Positions 13,401 through 27,300 of a stretch of DNA of 64,000 bases are shown piece by piece (positions within the stretch are counted from its first letter, which is position 1; each line of letters opens with the position of its first letter). The notes beneath the pieces were generated by a model. It worked only from the letters and a program-made list of their open reading frames with translations, ran no database searches and was not told the DNA's origin. The stretch is from NCBI RefSeq assembly GCF_019097595.1, contig NC_080711.1:11754428-11818427 (forward strand), given 5' to 3'. This stretch comes from Hemibagrus wyckioides. Its lineage: Eukaryota > Chordata > Actinopteri > Siluriformes > Bagridae. Made by a program: the position numbers and the translations under genes.

Positions 13401-16400
13401 TCCTAATAATAAATAAAATATTAATATATTTTATATTAATAAATAAAATATAAGTCTGATCTCATTGGTGCCAAGATCTATCAATAATATAAAGAACAAA
13501 CCATGTGACTCAGGATCTCAATTCAAGCCAAGTATTTTTGTAAAAATTAGTTGTATATCTGGTTCTCTACAGGACTTTGTGATCTATCTGATGAGTGGAA
13601 ACAGCTGTGTGTTTGGCAGCTGTGCTGGGCATGGTGAGGATGGAGAGCAGCTGAAGGTGGATGTGGTGCTCTATGCCCCTGATGTGCTTCCCCAACACTG
13701 CTCCGTGCAGCACCTGGTTGTTCCCAGGACCCAAGCTGAGAGTAGCAGGAGAACATCAACTCTACTAAAGCCCCTCCATGGAGCCTTCGTAACCCACAAT
13801 GGTGTTCCGTTAAAGGGCCAAGCTGAACTCTTTCCAGGTGACTTGATAGGCTTGGGTCAGCATTACCTCTTCATGTTTAAGGACCCCACAGCACCTGATA
13901 TCCACTGCATACCTACCTGGATGGCCAGACTTTCTCCCCAAGCTTCAGCCCCACTCTGTAATGCCTGTGGTTCCTCTGTAAGAAGGCACAGGATGAGCAG
14001 AAGGGTCCCAGCCAGCTGGAGGGACTTAGACGAGCAGGTGCTTTCTCTTACCTATGAACTGCACCAAGAGGACCAGGTACTGGAAAAGATTCTTTCCATG
14101 GTGGACCCTAGAGGACCAGAGCCTAAACTTGTTCCAGCCTTCCTGCTCTGTTTGTGCATTCAACATTCAGCTGCTAGCTGGGAAATGACGAACCTCTGCA
14201 AGCTGTTGTTGCAAATCGCAAACCAGATCCAGCTTTCCATGTGGGTGAGTGTGAATCCAATTTTGGAAGAAAAATCACAGATCTCACTATATTTGGTAGA
14301 AGGCATTCGTTTGCTGTGTATTATAAATTCTTAAGTCATGATAAAGCATTACCAGTATGTTGAATGTAGTATTTGGCATACAACAGGAAAACTGTAAATG
14401 ACACTCTGCTGTTCTTTTTTCACCCACAGGAGAGGACAAAAGAGCTTGCAGTGCTTCAGCCAGAGAAGTGAGAGCTTTTCTTTTTAATTATTTTATTTTA
14501 TTCCCTGCTAAGCCACACCTGCCAAGCCACTTTTCAGCTTTCATAACATGCTGAGAGAGTGTGCCCCAGTAATAAATCACTCTGCCACAGAGGCACCTCT
14601 GAGTTTCATTCATCATATTGCAACTGAAGTGAAGAGAATAGTTGAAATGGAAGCAGGCAAAAAAAAAAAAAAATTAATGGCTTTATGATTTAAACATCCT
14701 TACAGTACAGAAGAAAAATGTCAAGGTGCCTTAAAATGATTTTTTTATTTTATTTTATGCAAACAAAGGGGTTTTATTTCACTTTTCACTTATCTTGATT
14801 TTTCCTGTGTAGCACAGTACATCGGTGTTATTAGTGTGCAAATAGTGTCTTTGCTCTGTTCCACAGTGGAGCCGGAGATGGACAACCAGAGCCAGAGGCG
14901 ATTTGTGTGCTGAACATGACTGACCTGATCCCAGGCCTGCAGCCGCTCGTGCTATGGATGGCTAACTCCATTGAACTGTTGCATTTCATTCAGCATGAGG
15001 TGCCCCTGCTCCTGCCATGGACACAGCAAGATGAAGAGCAAGACAAAGGTACATTTTTTGTCCACTGCTTTGTTTGTAAATCTTAAAATAATAGGCTTGA
15101 TTAATCCAAGGTGTCTATAGCTTTCTGAAATTCCTTAAAGTTGAATGAATTTATTCATTTTAAATTAATTAAATGGAACAGCATTAAACCTGCTCTTTTG
15201 ATGGTAAATGTACACGACTGGTGAATTACACCAGCCTCACATGCAAAAAATAGTTTTAACATATGCTTGCATTATTGTTCTTAATTTGCTAATACAGTGT
15301 TTAAAATCTTAACTTCTTTTCCAATCTTAATTTGTGGGGATTTTATATATGAAACTAATGACATGCCTGTTGCTCTTCACAGAATTATTAAATTCTCAGA
15401 TCCTGTCCACACGTACTGCCAGTGAGGAGGCCATGACTGTCCTAGAGGAAGTCATCATGTTCACTTTCCAGCAGACTGTCTATTACCTTACGAGAGTAAG
15501 CACACACTCATACAGACACTCACATGCACATTCATTATCATACAGACCAACTTTCCATTTGTCATTTTACTTTAATTTCCATTAAGTCTCATATCCAATT
15601 GGATAAAAAGCCACCGTGTGAGTAACAGAAAGAGAGAGAGAGAGAGAAAGAGAGAGAGAGCGGGGGAGATAGAAAGAGATTATTTGTCTGTTTCTTTCCT
15701 TGGAATGAAAAACAGACACATGATGTCTTGAATTCTCTCAAGGTTGGAATTCATTGTTTAGCATTTCCCACGCTCTACTTTTTGCTTCATGTTTCTTCTT
15801 GTACATGTTTCATAAACAAAAATTAGATTACTGTATGCTCAGGTTACTTTAGGCAATAATAAAGGGATGTTTGTTTGAGAGGTAAACATTCTTATGCAGT
15901 ATCTAGTGTTTGTTTTTTCACTGACTGCTGTCTAAACAATAAGCTCCACAAATCTCAGCTTCATGACCTACACTGCTCACTGCCACGCCTGCTGTGTAGT
16001 GAGAAACACTTGCTTAACAGACCAATGGAGTTTGGATACTTTGCTGGTTTTGCCTATGTAGCCACATAAATAACTACTTTAACCAACTCCTGGCGAAGCT
16101 TTAATATACTTGTGCACTCCACTCTAGTACAAATGTGGTTGAAACGATTTTTTCAGTACTGCCTGTTCTCTCCTGTCTCATGGTGAGGCATGTGACATGG
16201 CGAGAGTGAACAGGAAGGACAGAGTGGCTCATCAGTCGCCTGCTTTTCAGTTAATGGGGAAGCAGCTGTGGCCTGTGAACATAAAGCCAAACGGTGCCCC
16301 AAGCTCACAGTCTGTTTCCTGCTCAGGAAGAAAGCTGCAGTTGTTACCAAAACAGAGAACCGTAGACTCTTACAAATCAGTGTGATTTAAAATATAACTA

Positions 16401-19400
16401 AGTGCTTTGTGGTTAATGGTCTCCTGACTATGACAATATTTAACAGATATAGCTCTGGAAAATAACTTCTGCTTTCATGTGGTGTCGAAGTATGGTGACT
16501 CACAACTCGAATAAAACTGGAGTGAGGCCAGAATTTATAAACTAGCTGCCAGTATGTTATCGTGGCAACAACTGTTTGAGTTGTCCAGCTTGGTGATAAC
16601 CCAAATAACACAGGGTAAGGAGGTTGTGTCATTTTCCAATGAAAACATTATATATTACATTCTTGCAGCGATTTATCTAAATGTAACTAGTGTGTTAATC
16701 CTGGCTTTGTGCTGGACGAAGCTTCAAGGGACAAGAGGAATGTGGAGTCATTGTGATTTCAATAGTTGACTCATTAAAGCCCTTCAAGAGTCACCATATT
16801 CTTTCAGGGGTTTCTCTCCCTGAATAAGTCTGACTAAGATGTGGTGATGTAATGCTCTTGGACAAAGACAAATAAATTTGTTAGTGTGGGGGGAAGTGAT
16901 GAGACCTTTTTTCTAGAGTGACCTCTTACACCTTCAGTATGCTTATTTTAACGAGACCCTTTTTTTGTGCTAGGCTGTCTGGTTCATACAGATCTATACT
17001 CTGAAATATATAATTGGGATACTGTGCTTTTTTTTAAAAAAAAAAAAAAAAAGTGTTACTGTCACTCGCAGGCTGATTTGCACTCTCCAGCTTCAGTGTT
17101 TTCGGCTTTGTATCAGGTCAGAGGAGATTGCATTCAAAAGTGAATCCATGACTATTAAAATAAATGGGTTGAAAGGTCTCAGGAACAGACCTTTACTCAT
17201 GGGTCTTGTTACAGGCCAAGCCAAGCCACAATGTGCTATACCCCTGTGTTTAAACACAGAACTTCCCTTCAAGTTTCCTGTATACTCTGAGATTTTCCTC
17301 CCACAGGAACCATATTAATTCTGCATAGTTTCAAACACTTTTGCTGCTGCACGAAAAACACCAGCAAGGTCTAGTCTGATATCACCTTTGTTGCAATCAT
17401 GACTATTATCTTTTTATCTGTGAATGTAGTCAGTGGGGGATGTACATGAGGCTGGGAGTAGCATCTTATCTTGTCAGCTCCTAAGACTTTTAGTGTGGTC
17501 GTAACAATGGACTGTCGTGGCTGAGACATTTCCCAGAGACGCCCCAATCTGTACGCTGAAAGGAAGTCTCCTTGTGCTGTGTTTCCTGTGGGCTCCGATA
17601 GGACATACAATGCCTGGAGTAAATTCTCTATCATACTGCACTGCTGAGAATACTGATAGTGAACTATCTGGTACCTTCAGTTTTAGTACTGTTATTTTTT
17701 TATTGCTTGTATGCTGTTTTCTGACTGTTACATTTACAATTTGATGCTAATCCTGCTCCATACAAATGAGTAAGACATAAGTTCACAGTTATTAATCATG
17801 TTTATGGCACAGCACTGTTAAATTCTCAATCCTTTAATTTTCTTTAACAGCAACTCTGACTGTAGCGCTGGCTGCATGGCAAATCACAGGTTTATATTAA
17901 TGCGCAAATACATGATTGTTTCTATAATGACAACTCACACACACCTGTATGGTAGATGTTTCACGTCACAGTGTTATGAAATATTAATTTAGCATTTTTG
18001 AATGATGTCTCCTGTGTCAGCAGTTTGTAGCAGTCAGAAGAAAATCAGTTCCTTTACATTCTCGATTGTGTGTTCATCATTATATCATATACTAGATGTG
18101 ATACAGAATAAAACCGTATTCTTCATTCTCCTCTTGTATTTTTGCAGAGATTGTATTCAGTGCTACCAGGGTTGCTAGATAGTAACCCTTTCTCTGAGAA
18201 TGGACAGCTGTGCATGCCTGTGGGTGTCAGCAATGTCTTGGAGGTTCTTAAGGAGGCATTTCAGCTGCTCAACACCTTCAAAGTGCACTCAGATATAACC
18301 TCACAGCTCCTGGCATATCTCTTCTTCTTCACCAATGCTTCACTCTTCAACATCCTTATGGAGAGAGGTGCGTGCTGTCCTGTGCATGATATTCTGTTTT
18401 AGACAGTCAGAAGGCACAGGCACCTGTAATATTTAGACATTTGGGGTTTGAGTGCAGTACTTTGACTAATGTTAAAGTTTAAGATTTGTCTTTATATTTT
18501 AGGGCTTTTATTCATGTGTTTCAGCATAGAATGATAGTGAATGAGTGAGTTTGTTAGCAAGTGCATGTGTGTATATGTATGTGTGTGTGAGCATGCTTTA
18601 TTGATCCCTGAGGTGGAAATTCTTCCATAGCACATAATGGACATAATTTTACAAGGACACATTATCTGACAATAAGTAAATAAATCAAAATTTTGAAATG
18701 GAAATAAGTAAGTAAGCAATAAGTAAAGTTATAAATAAATAAATAAGTGATACTAGTTAAAAAGTGTATAAATGTGTCCAAATGAATAGTGATGAACTGA
18801 ATCATGGTTACACTTGAATTTGGTTCTTTTTACAGGTTCAGGAGGTGGGTTCTACCAGTGGTCCAGAGGAGTACAGATCCGAGCCAACCTAGATTTGTTG
18901 ATGGACTGGACCCAGAGTGTTGGTTTGGGCGACCTGTCAGTGGAGTTCTTCCACAAACTCTCCTCAGCAGTCAACTTACTGGCCACCCCTAAGGAGAATT
19001 TACTACAGGTCAGGCCACATGAAAGAGAGTTGTTTCTTCACTTAAATGATCCATAACTGCACTAATCTATGCACTTTCAATTTATTGTACATTATTTTTG
19101 GGGAAAGAAATTGACCAAAAATGTCTGGTTGATGTCTAATGACCATTTTGCTGGAACCCAGGAAGAGACGTACATTTTATAAACACTTCTGTAGTGCCCT
19201 TGAGGTGTCTTGTATATACAAAGATAGCCCCATGCTTCACTGACAATGTAGCACCAACAATAGGACTCGCTTATGGTGTCAGATTCAATATAGTATGACA
19301 TAATGGTGTGGTTACTCCTGATAACCAAGTTCAAACATATTTATTTCCTTATGACTGTAGCACACTGTGTACACTACTTATATGACACAGAACGTGCCAA

Positions 19401-22400
19401 AACAAAGACCAGAGAGTACATTTAAATTGATGTCATCGGGCTTATACTCTAGAAGGCGTGTTGTGGCATGTAGTTTGTGTAATTCCCATTAAAGACTTGG
19501 ACCACATGCTGTGAGTGATGTAATTATAGATTGCTCATGCAGCTCAAATTATCAGGAAATTGTTTAGCATGAAAATATATTTGGGACACTGACTGATTCA
19601 TTACCTTGTGATTGTGTTCAAACTGGTTTAACTTAAAATCCAATGTAAGTGTGTTACGTCAAGAAACATTCCATGTGCATTTCCTCACCACAGATCACAA
19701 CTATAGGAAGTGATTGTCTTAATAGGACCACACAAAAGTTACAAGGTGTCACCAGGACACATCCGTGCTGTAACAGATTTACAGGGGTTGTCAAATTGCT
19801 TTATTTGCTCTGAGGAAGTGAGGTCAGGAGGTGCCAGGGAGGGGTTGTAAATGAGCTCATAGTTTTACTGACCTTGACTCTAGTGTACTATATATGAAAC
19901 ATGAATGACTAATCGTCCAGATACTTACTTCAGATTTTGCTTTTTGGCCTTAGAACAAATTTGGGGAGAGTGTCTGGGGGAAAAAACAATTTACAAAGTC
20001 ACAAATTAAATTTGTGAAATTATGTATTTCTGCGCTTTTTGTTCTCATTTAGCATCTATCATAACCTCTTTTAATGCAAGAATAAATTTGCAAAATAATC
20101 AGCAGCCCTGGTCTCATAGGTCAACTTCTCTGTACATTTCCCTAATCTCTTTTTTATCTGAAGTATGGTCACATCTGGTATATAGTAAAATGCAGTAGCA
20201 TGTATTTACTTTGCCAGAGCACCTGTTGGTTTTAGTTGAAGCTGATCTGTGCCATCTCCTGTGTCACTTGATGTAACCCAACATTGCATATCAGCAAAAG
20301 CAGACTTGCTGAGCTCAGAAAAAAAAGAGTTGCGTGGGCCAGTTGCTAGGAGGCAGGTTTTAACAGTTCCACCCATGTAGCTTGGGCATTTTGTGGTTTG
20401 CCTATAACCCAACAATGTGCTTAACCAATTATGCATCACCCTTTTTCCATATGCTATTTCTAAACCTGCCTTACACTTCTGTTGCCATTTTTGGCATTAG
20501 TAATGATTTGCTGGTGCTACTTTTAGCAGTAGTAATAATTTGCAGAGATTTAGACAAAGTTACTGTCTGATGTTCTGTTGTTTTGACTCTATGTATTAGA
20601 AAGTGCAGCGTTCTCTACACAAATCCCTGCTCTAGGGATCACAGCATATAAGGAGTAACTACACAGCTGCTCGCATATCAGGCAAAGGGAAACACACTTG
20701 TTTTTTGTTAACTGTTGTTAGCTATAAGTATTTACCATATACATTCCTCTGAAGAAGTAGGTACTCATAAAGACAAACCAACATTTTGTAAATTAGAGCA
20801 TGTGTTTGCTCCTTCACAATAGCCTCCCGTCTGTGCATCGACTGGCATAAGTGAATGGGAGTTTTTCTCAAGAGACCTCTGATGAGCTGGCATGTTGAGG
20901 CAACCTCTCCTCCCAGAGTTGTTCTGTTACTCTGAAGTGCCCCAGTCATCACCCTGTCTGTTTATATTCAGCACAGACCACTGAACACTCCCTAAAACAT
21001 GATGTGACCTCAATCTGTTTTGTGTCTTTGTGTTAGTCAGCTGTATATGAGCAAAGAAAAAGTGTCTGGTTGATTACAGATAAGTGGAACATTAGGTGGT
21101 GGAGAGGGTGCTGTTTGTTCGCATTATGCTGCCATTCCTTTTCACAATAAATGCAGAAAAGATACCAAAGAGAATACAAGGATTTGTTGCATGATGACTT
21201 ATGTTGCTTAAACTACTATTGTGTTAAGCTTGCCATTTTTTTTGTTATTGTTTCCATATGTGTTAAGTAAATAGATATAATACTTTTTAAAGCGTTGCCT
21301 TTTAATTTCCTTTTTTTTATTTTGTTTGTCTGTATGCAGACCACCTGGGTGTCTCTTAGAGCCGAGTTCCCTCACCTCAATCCAGCACAACTTCACCATA
21401 TGTTGAGAGAATACAACACCAGTAGGGCCTGTCCCTCCTGCTGGACCCCTTCTCCAGAGGAAGCAGAATCTGCCCTCCAAACCTGTGAGTGCCACAACAC
21501 ATACACACACACACACACCTGTGCCAGTGTGATCTAGAACGCTGAGTGAAGAAGAGGAATGAGAATCTACAAGTGCCAACAAAAAGGATCCTATTTCTTC
21601 TGTGCGTTGCTCACTCACTCTTTCTTCCTTGTGATTGTTTTTCCCATTGGCTGACTGACAAGTTAACTCCAAGTCTGTCATTGTCCTGTAGGGGTGGCAC
21701 GCTAAGCGCTTTGATGACCCGGGGCACTTCTCACAGCTAGTCTTTAATTGCAGTGTTGTTTATGTATGTTGGCATCTTGTTAGGAAAACTGTATAATTTT
21801 CCATAGTTGCAATCCTTGCTCATTGCATAAGACTTTGGCTTATAGAGTAATGCTTATCCATAATTATACATACAGCTTGTTTTAAATATCTGAAATATAT
21901 GTGAATGTATATACTTTTATATATGTATATACGTGTGTGCGTGTAAGCTGATTGCAAACAATCAAACAAAAAAACAAGCAAATAAATAAATATTGACTAT
22001 TGCCAGCCCTTAACTCGGTTGTTAATTGATTATAATCCTCTTTCCTAGCTGAAATTCTGGAGAGTTTTGACAATCATCCTCCACTTATCCTGCCAAACAA
22101 CACCTTTCACTTGGATCTGGGGAAGCCCATCACAGAGCTTGCTTTCTTGTCCCACCTTAAGAGCCTACAGGACTTCATCAACAGCCTCCCTATCAACCAG
22201 ATACAACAACCACTGCAGGTACCTTTTATACCACCTCTTCTGACTTTCAATAAACTTCAGTCTGGGTTTAGGCATGATTGTGTGGTTATAGTTGTAATGT
22301 AATGTAAAGTAATGTAATGAATGTGATTTTTTTTAATTAGGACACAAGCACTGACCAGATGGAAGTTACACAAATAGTTTCTTCCCCATCCAGCTCAGAA

Positions 22401-24580
22401 GTGGAGTGCCTTGGGTCCATCAAAGCCACCTGTCCAACCATTCATTGCAGTTATATATCAGAGCAGCATCGTTGCTTGTCTGCCTCACCTCCTCAGCTCA
22501 GGGGCTTCCACAATGCACTAGGTTCCTGTGAAGCGCTCTTGTCTCAGAAGCTAAAGAGCCTGGAGCTTCAGAACAGCCTACCTGGGGAAACGGACCTATG
22601 CTCACACAAGAGCCTGGCCTTGGATCCGTCCTGCCTTCTCACCCCACCCAACACACCCCAGGGCCTGGAGCTCTCTGAACTTGAGGCGAGTCTACAAGCA
22701 GAGGCCACGCAAAATGCCAAAGGTAACCAATTATCTGGTACGCTTTAAACATAGTAGCTGTACACAACATACACCATGCACAGCACTCTTATAAATTCTC
22801 TTCAGAATTCCTGTGTATTAAGAGACTAGCAGTTACCGCAATTTCTCAAATTCATGACCTATAGCTGGAGGGCAGGAGTACTGTTGAGGGAAAACATGAG
22901 CAAGGACTTGACTTTAGGCCCATGCTGAGTGAACAAATAATATAAATTACCTGAAGAGGCATTTCTCAAACTTGCCTTTCAGCTCTCTTCTCTATTGCTG
23001 TCAAGATGAAGCTTGGGGCATGTTCTCTCTGTGGGGTGTTCTTCAAGTTCAAAGGATAGGCTGTCTCCTCCCCAGGTCTATTGTTTTTGGTAGCCGAATT
23101 GATGAGGTCATGCAGATATGCGTGGGATGGATGCAAACGTGGGGTATTGTGTGCTCTGGCTCTGATAGGTGTTATTATTGAGAAGGCAAAGAACATGAGG
23201 AACAAGCCCAGCTAGCTCTTGTCACCATGGGTTGAGCTCCTCCACCTCAATGATTCAGTGCATTCCGTCACATTAAAGAAGGATTAACGATGAGATTGCA
23301 CAAGAAATTCCTGAACTGACCATTCTATTCCACAGCATCTGGAATAAATACATCTGGCACAGCTGTTTTTGTAATTATATTTTTAATAGTGTCACTAAAT
23401 TTAATATATAATACATAATTGTTTCTTTCTTCATGCATGGCACTTCAGTAGAGCTCAAGCTAAAACCTTCAGCAGATCATGGAATAGGCTTTTTTCACAA
23501 CACACATTTCAGCATTTTGGGCCTCTTCATCACATGACTAATGGGGATTAATCTTTAACGCATGCTCTTGGGCACTTTAAGCTTTAAGCTCTGATGGGGA
23601 AAGTATGCATCAGTAGTCTTTCGCAAAGAATTAACTAATCTAGCTTGATCTGTACTAATTGCCTTTATTATTTTTATCGTGTTGTTCGCCTTAAATAAAT
23701 CTGGTGCAAGTCATTTGCTTTTTTATCTATTAACTGCTCTTTATGGACTGACATTAGATTCCTCATACTGATCAAAGGCACCTGCTTAACAGCAGTGCAT
23801 TTCCTTGCTAACATGTTAAAGCTATTATGGTAACAGGGTTAATCTTATAATCTGGAGTAAGATCTACAAGCGAGGTGGTGATGTCAAGAGAGAAAAGAGC
23901 AGTGGATGAAGCGTCATGGGAATTTACAGTCGAGTTGCTGGATGGAATCTTAATCGGGACAGCCATTGTTTGGGGTCCTGGTCCGGGGTGTGAACAGTTT
24001 TAGGAGGTGGGGGTGTTACTGTTGCTGTTTTGATGGGGGAGGTACGTCAGAAGCACAGCGGAGCATCCAGAGGAAGAGCAGTTTCATGCTCTTGCTTGTC
24101 TAGTCCAATACAGCATGTGATTGATGGTTTAAATACTGGAAAATTATGGAAATGCCCCATTCAGCTGTCTCTTGACAGAAATTAAAGGCCTTCATTTATA
24201 ATCAAAGGACTTAAATCAGTACATTAAAATTACCGCCTACGCATTGCCACTTAAAAGACCAAACCACATGAAGGAACTGTAACAGAGTGATTTGTGATTG
24301 TGTTTCTGTGTAGAGAATGGTCTCAGAGGAAATGCAGATGGAGTGAGAGAAATGGAAGAGGATGAAGATGAGGTGTTCACAGTAGAAATGTCAAGAGGAC
24401 CTCATGGCTTCGGCCTAGCGTTGGTGGACGGACTGGTGAGAATTTTTTCTTTTTTTTAAACCCCATCCTCTTTGGCCTTTGCCAGTCTGCTACATTATAG
24501 CCTTTATAACATCTCCTGCAACAACAAACGTTTGTTGTTTTGACTCTGTTTTTTAATCTTTACTTTTAGATTTATATTTT

Positions 24581-24656
<76 letters not shown>

Positions 24657-26474
24657 AAATCAAGTTAATGGATTGATTGTCAGTGTCAAAAAGTATAGCT
24701 CTTTGTACACCTTGAGTCATGCCTTATTAGGGGGTTCATATTAGATGTTTGGCTGATTATGGATATCTGTCCAGATATTTTTTTTGGTCTAGCTGTGTGC
24801 CTTTACATGAACCTAACAAAGAGACAACTATAGTTATGATATTTGCATCTAAATAGGTTTTTATTAAGAAAATCAGGAGCAAAAATACATCAAGGCTCTA
24901 ATGAGGCTATAATAACAGACATGGCACATACTGAAAACTTGCTACAAACAACTAAAACGAAAAAAAAAAATCCTAAAAATAGTAGGAACTAAAAATGGTT
25001 GCATTACAAGCCAAGACCATCTAGAGTTGCGGATTTTCAATACATTGTAAACAGTTCTTTAAAAATAAATAAATAAATACTTTGTTTCTCTAGACAAAAG
25101 GCAAAAAGTGCCAATTGTATGTGGTGGTGTTGGCTGAAATGTTTTGTTCACTTTCCAAATATAGGTTAATCTTAAGTCATAAGATCTTTTTATGAGCTGG
25201 TACCACGAGCGACACTAGAGCCTTGTTATCCTTTAACCTGATTACATTCACATGAGCAAACTTTGGCTAAAACACTTTATGACTGAATATTTTGTTTTCC
25301 ATTGAGAAGCTGTGCCAGGTTTTTTTTTAGGTGAAGAGTAAGTAGTCACATAGGTCAGAAGACCCCCTGGCTATCATTTTGACACAAAGCATTAAATCTC
25401 CATGAGTTTTTATATTTGAACTCTGTGCATGACTGACATTAGTTTTAATGGCTCCAAAACTTGTCTGTTTAGCAGCTGCTGTACCTAAAAATAATTGTTG
25501 GCTGCCTTAGGCTGCTATAGTGGTCCCGTATGTATGGATACAGAAGGCTGCAAAGTTTAGCTTACCCAATCTGTTTGAGAATGCTGATGAAGGAATATGG
25601 CATGGAGGTGTGTGGTGGGGGTCGGACTTTAGAGGAAATTGCTCAATAGGAGGTAAATGGCTTTGTTTTGGCCTTGCCAAGAATCTTTTGAAATTACTAA
25701 TGTTGGCTACATTGATCTCCTGAGGTGGTCCTCTGCTTTTCCCAGAAATCTAGTCATTAAGTGACACATACAGTATAATGGAGACTGTGATGTGACCTGC
25801 AGATGACTCTTGTTTAAATTGTTGTGGCTTGTGCTGTGTGTTGTCTATCTCTAGAAATCTCCACTAGGGATGAACGGGATCTATGTAAAGTCAGTAGTGC
25901 CAGGTTCACCAGCCGCTCAGTGTCAGAAGCTCAGACTTGGTGATCGTATCCTGGCTGTGAACGGAGTTAGTCTTGTCGGTATGGACTACCAGACGTGAGT
26001 ATACGCTCATACTTACTCAGCCGATACCAGTTATAGCCAAGAGTCTTACATATATTACATAACTAGATCATTAAAGTTAAGGAAGAATGTACATAAATAT
26101 TATTCAGGCTTACAAATATACTCCCACATTACAATTCACTATATGCCTCTTATAACACTGAAATTTGCAGTGATGTACACATTTGAAACAGATACAAATC
26201 CTGTAAAAATCCAGGAAGCTTATTCATTTTAGCAAAACACAGTATTTCTTCCATTCATCCATGTCACATTAAAATTAAGTAATGCAATAGTTCCAACCAG
26301 ACATGTTAGGTTTCACTATTTTATGAAGATGTGTCTGTAGCTTTTATCCTCTGCATCTCTCTTATCTTTCATAGTGGAAGGGAGATCATCCGGACATCAG
26401 GAGATTCTCTCCGGTTGCTAGTGGCCAAAATTGAAGACAGCAGCAGTGGCACGAGCTCCAGCACCAGATGCTAA
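7400..26474 (+). CDS. rasip1: Rasip1/Radil-family RA-FHA-DIL-PDZ scaffold protein
   Basis: Sixteen exons: 7400-7527, 8379-8696, 9066-9301, 11320-11651, 13573-14244, 14430-14467, 14867-15048, 15383-15495, 18148-18367, 18836-19008, 21340-21484, 22049-22218, 22341-22722, 24314-24435, 25855-25994, 26375-26474. All phases join, giving 1156 residues. Order of domains: N-terminal basic motif (FPIGLLIRSPKKRLATLGRK, about 15-35), Ras-association domain (about 112-215, APGILKIFG to FEIHKRS), FHA-like domain (about 325-440, YFLLLQGY to HYLFMFKDP), DIL domain (about 530-880, PAFLLCLCIQHSA, VYYLTRL, FFFTNASLFNILMERG, FYQWSRGVQIRANLDLL) and a PDZ domain (about 1050-1140, RGPHGFGLALVDG, LGDRILAVNG). The family binds Rap1/Ras-GTP at junctions and controls RhoGAPs, endothelial lumen formation and cell adhesion. 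The N-terminal motif and FHA details resemble Rasip1; the PDZ is typical of Radil. So radil is the alternative name. The function is known from the family, not seen here. Confidence 0.9.
8805..8965 (+). repeat. decayed SINE-like fragment in intron 2
   Basis: The text resembles the common fish SINE body (ggagtttg...ttctccccatg...gtgggtttcctccca). It ends near a ggataggctcaggatcc-type sequence. It is diverged, and no target duplication was found. Confidence 0.5.
9867..10389 (+). mobile_element. truncated Tc1-like transposon in rasip1 intron 3
   Basis: Terminal inverted repeats are cagctctggaaaaaaaagag at the left and its near-complement ending ccagagctg at the right. A TA precedes the left end. 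Inside, codons after about 9894 read [17 protein letters not shown] and LFAFLQKEWYKVP, which is the C-terminal third of a Tc1-family transposase with the conserved DLNPIE. The N-terminal two thirds and the first two catalytic acids are absent, so it cannot be autonomous. The rest is its AT-rich 3' arm. A second copy of that arm lies at 27991. Confidence 0.85.
10391..10471. repeat. (TA)n microsatellite, about 80 bp
   Basis: A pure run of alternating T and A directly abuts the right end of the Tc1-like element, as also happens at 28286. Confidence 0.97.
11652..13572. other. rasip1 intron 4
   Basis: About 1.9 kb, AT-rich. No exon or repeat recognised in it, apart from short AT-rich near-repeats (aataaaatat) around 13400-13450 before the acceptor at 13572. 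Confidence 0.6.
15496..18147. other. rasip1 intron 8
   Basis: A 2.65 kb intron. It holds a purine-rich (GA)n stretch at about 15625-15670 and a run of about 18 A at 17036-17052. No gene or transposon was recognised. Confidence 0.6.
19009..21339. other. rasip1 intron 10
   Basis: A 2.3 kb intron of ordinary AT-rich sequence. No exon, RNA gene or repeat family recognised on either strand. Confidence 0.55.
22723..24313. other. rasip1 intron 13
   Basis: A 1.6 kb intron before the exon that starts the PDZ domain. Nothing recognised in it. Confidence 0.55.
24584..24652. repeat. (TA)n microsatellite, about 68 bp
   Basis: Pure alternating TA in rasip1 intron 14 (24436-25854). The rest of that intron shows no recognisable feature. 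Confidence 0.97.
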
Positions 26475-27300
26475 ACTAGTGGGGGACTGTCCTGTTTCAA
26501 CCTAGGGTTTTCAGGACAAATTACAGGACTTTTGGTTCTTTCAGCTTCAAAATCAGACCCTTTACTCTTTTCCAAGCTGCTGGCTGAAGCCCTCAACAAT
26601 TTTCTTTTTAAACAAAAAAAAGGTTTCAATGGGATTATCAATGGAAAAGTCATAACAAATAAAATACATTTACTTTTACTGAAGACTTTAATGAAGCCAG
26701 TTTTGGGATTTGGACTCCCGGTGGATGAAGTTCATGTCTACTTGGTTGTAAATATGCATACCAAATGACTTAAAACCAATCTTTGATGCAGTAATTTAAT
26801 TGAGTATGCATCTGTTTGCTGTCTGCATTAAATGCAACACATTTCAGGTTTGTCTGGAAATGGCTATAGCTCAGATGTTATGCTGTTGTTTGTTTGCTTC
26901 TTATAGCATCAATGACCCAAATATTTATCCTAAATATGAAGACACATATATGCAATATTACAGTAATATCAATGGAAAATTATTTTATATTTTTTTGTTC
27001 AACATATGGTAAACAATATCTGGCTTGCATCAAGTACTATTATTAATTTGTTCTGGTCAGAGCAAAGTATTTCTATTCAGCATGCTCAAAGCCATGGATC
27101 AAATTGCCAACTAGTCTTGTCTGTTTCTGAGCAGGCATTAATAAGCATTATGTGATACATTCAATGGTCATTTTTTTCTCATTGCAAGAGAAACAGTGTT
27201 ATATCAGCATTATTGATATGGTATGTTTGTATGGTATATTTATATTCTTTTCTATTCTATGTAATATTTACATGTGAAATAAATATTGCTGATTTTTAAG
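26475..27300 (+). other. rasip1 3' UTR
   Basis: The sequence downstream of the TAA at 26472-26474 is AT-rich. A polyadenylation signal AATAAA is at about 27279 (gtgaaataaatattgctg). The likely cleavage site is near 27300. Confidence 0.6.

Noticed and set aside
16447..16475. agctctggaaaa motif like the Tc1 terminus at 9867
   Set aside because: Only about 12 bases match, and there is no partner repeat or internal similarity.
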